DNA of 5,650 nt from Chloroflexota bacterium. Lineage in GTDB: Bacteria > Chloroflexota > Dehalococcoidia > Dehalococcoidales > UBA2162. The DNA lies in contig JACPSA010000103.1 in assembly GCA_016193545.1 (NCBI GenBank), positions 1 to 5,650 of the forward strand. Reading direction: 5' to 3'. The notes beneath the pieces were generated by a model, which was not told where the DNA came from, searched no databases, and saw only the letters and a list, made by a program, of their open reading frames with translations. A program made the position numbers and the translations under genes. Within the stretch, counting starts at the first letter, position 1, and the number at the start of each line of letters is the position of its first letter. Below are positions 5,601 to 5,650 of the stretch, piece by piece.

Positions 5601-5650
5601 CTAGCTCTGCTTATCTCTCGCATTTTCAACAGCAGTCTTGATGTCGCCTC
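5601..5650 (-). CDS. Possible C-terminal end of an upstream co-oriented gene
   Basis: Reading leftward from the edge, one frame gives GDIKTAVENARDKQS followed by TAG at 5603-5601, a plausible soluble helical C-terminus. It would end 45 bases before the oxidoreductase ATG, a spacing that fits an operon. A second frame is also open, to a TAG at 5596-5594, and encodes a less protein-like EATSRLLLKMREISRASS, so the choice is uncertain. Too short to assign a family. Confidence 0.3.
   Translation of the reverse strand, partial: GDIKTAVENARDKQS

Overview
The window carries four protein-coding genes, two of them essentially complete with clear family assignments, one complete with no recognised function, and one cut by the left edge. 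A possible fifth gene is cut by the right edge. Base composition is moderate, the Shine-Dalgarno sequences and sigma70-type promoters are bacterial in style, and the gene mix (tungsten aldehyde ferredoxin oxidoreductase, a stand-alone DEDD exonuclease, a PdxA-family dehydrogenase, a short C-rich/G-rich hairpin repeat) suggests an anaerobic bacterium. Chloroflexota (Dehalococcoidia-like) is my best guess, from the general flavour of the proteins only, and I hold it with low confidence.

Layout. Positions 1-424 (minus) hold the N-terminal 141 codons of a YprB-like RNase H-fold exonuclease with a good promoter and RBS. Positions 425-833 are a divergent intergenic region. It contains a ~130-bp hairpin-rich repeat with imperfect terminal inverted repeats (543-672) and a weak promoter candidate for the rightward gene. 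Positions 834-1850 (plus) encode a 338-aa PdxA-family dehydrogenase that keeps the three metal-binding histidines but differs at two substrate-contact positions. Positions 1851-1965 hold an extended -10 promoter preceded by a cluster of TACAAT/ATTGTA boxes. Positions 1966-3642 (plus) encode a 558-aa protein with an N-terminal four-cysteine zinc ribbon followed by 14 tandem, mostly 37-residue, helical repeats. It has no recognised function and is the most unusual item here. Positions 3660-5555 (minus) encode a 631-aa aldehyde ferredoxin oxidoreductase, convergent with the repeat protein and only 17 bp away. Positions 5556-5650 are its 5' region, with a strong RBS, a short dyad and perhaps the last codons of an upstream co-oriented gene.

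How the genes relate. There is no sign that they form one pathway. The exonuclease and pdxA-like gene are divergent, the repeat protein has its own promoter, and the oxidoreductase is convergent and may be the distal gene of an operon that starts outside the window. The zinc-ribbon/coiled-coil protein is the best candidate for something undescribed; its repeat architecture can be read directly from the sequence, but any role is inference.
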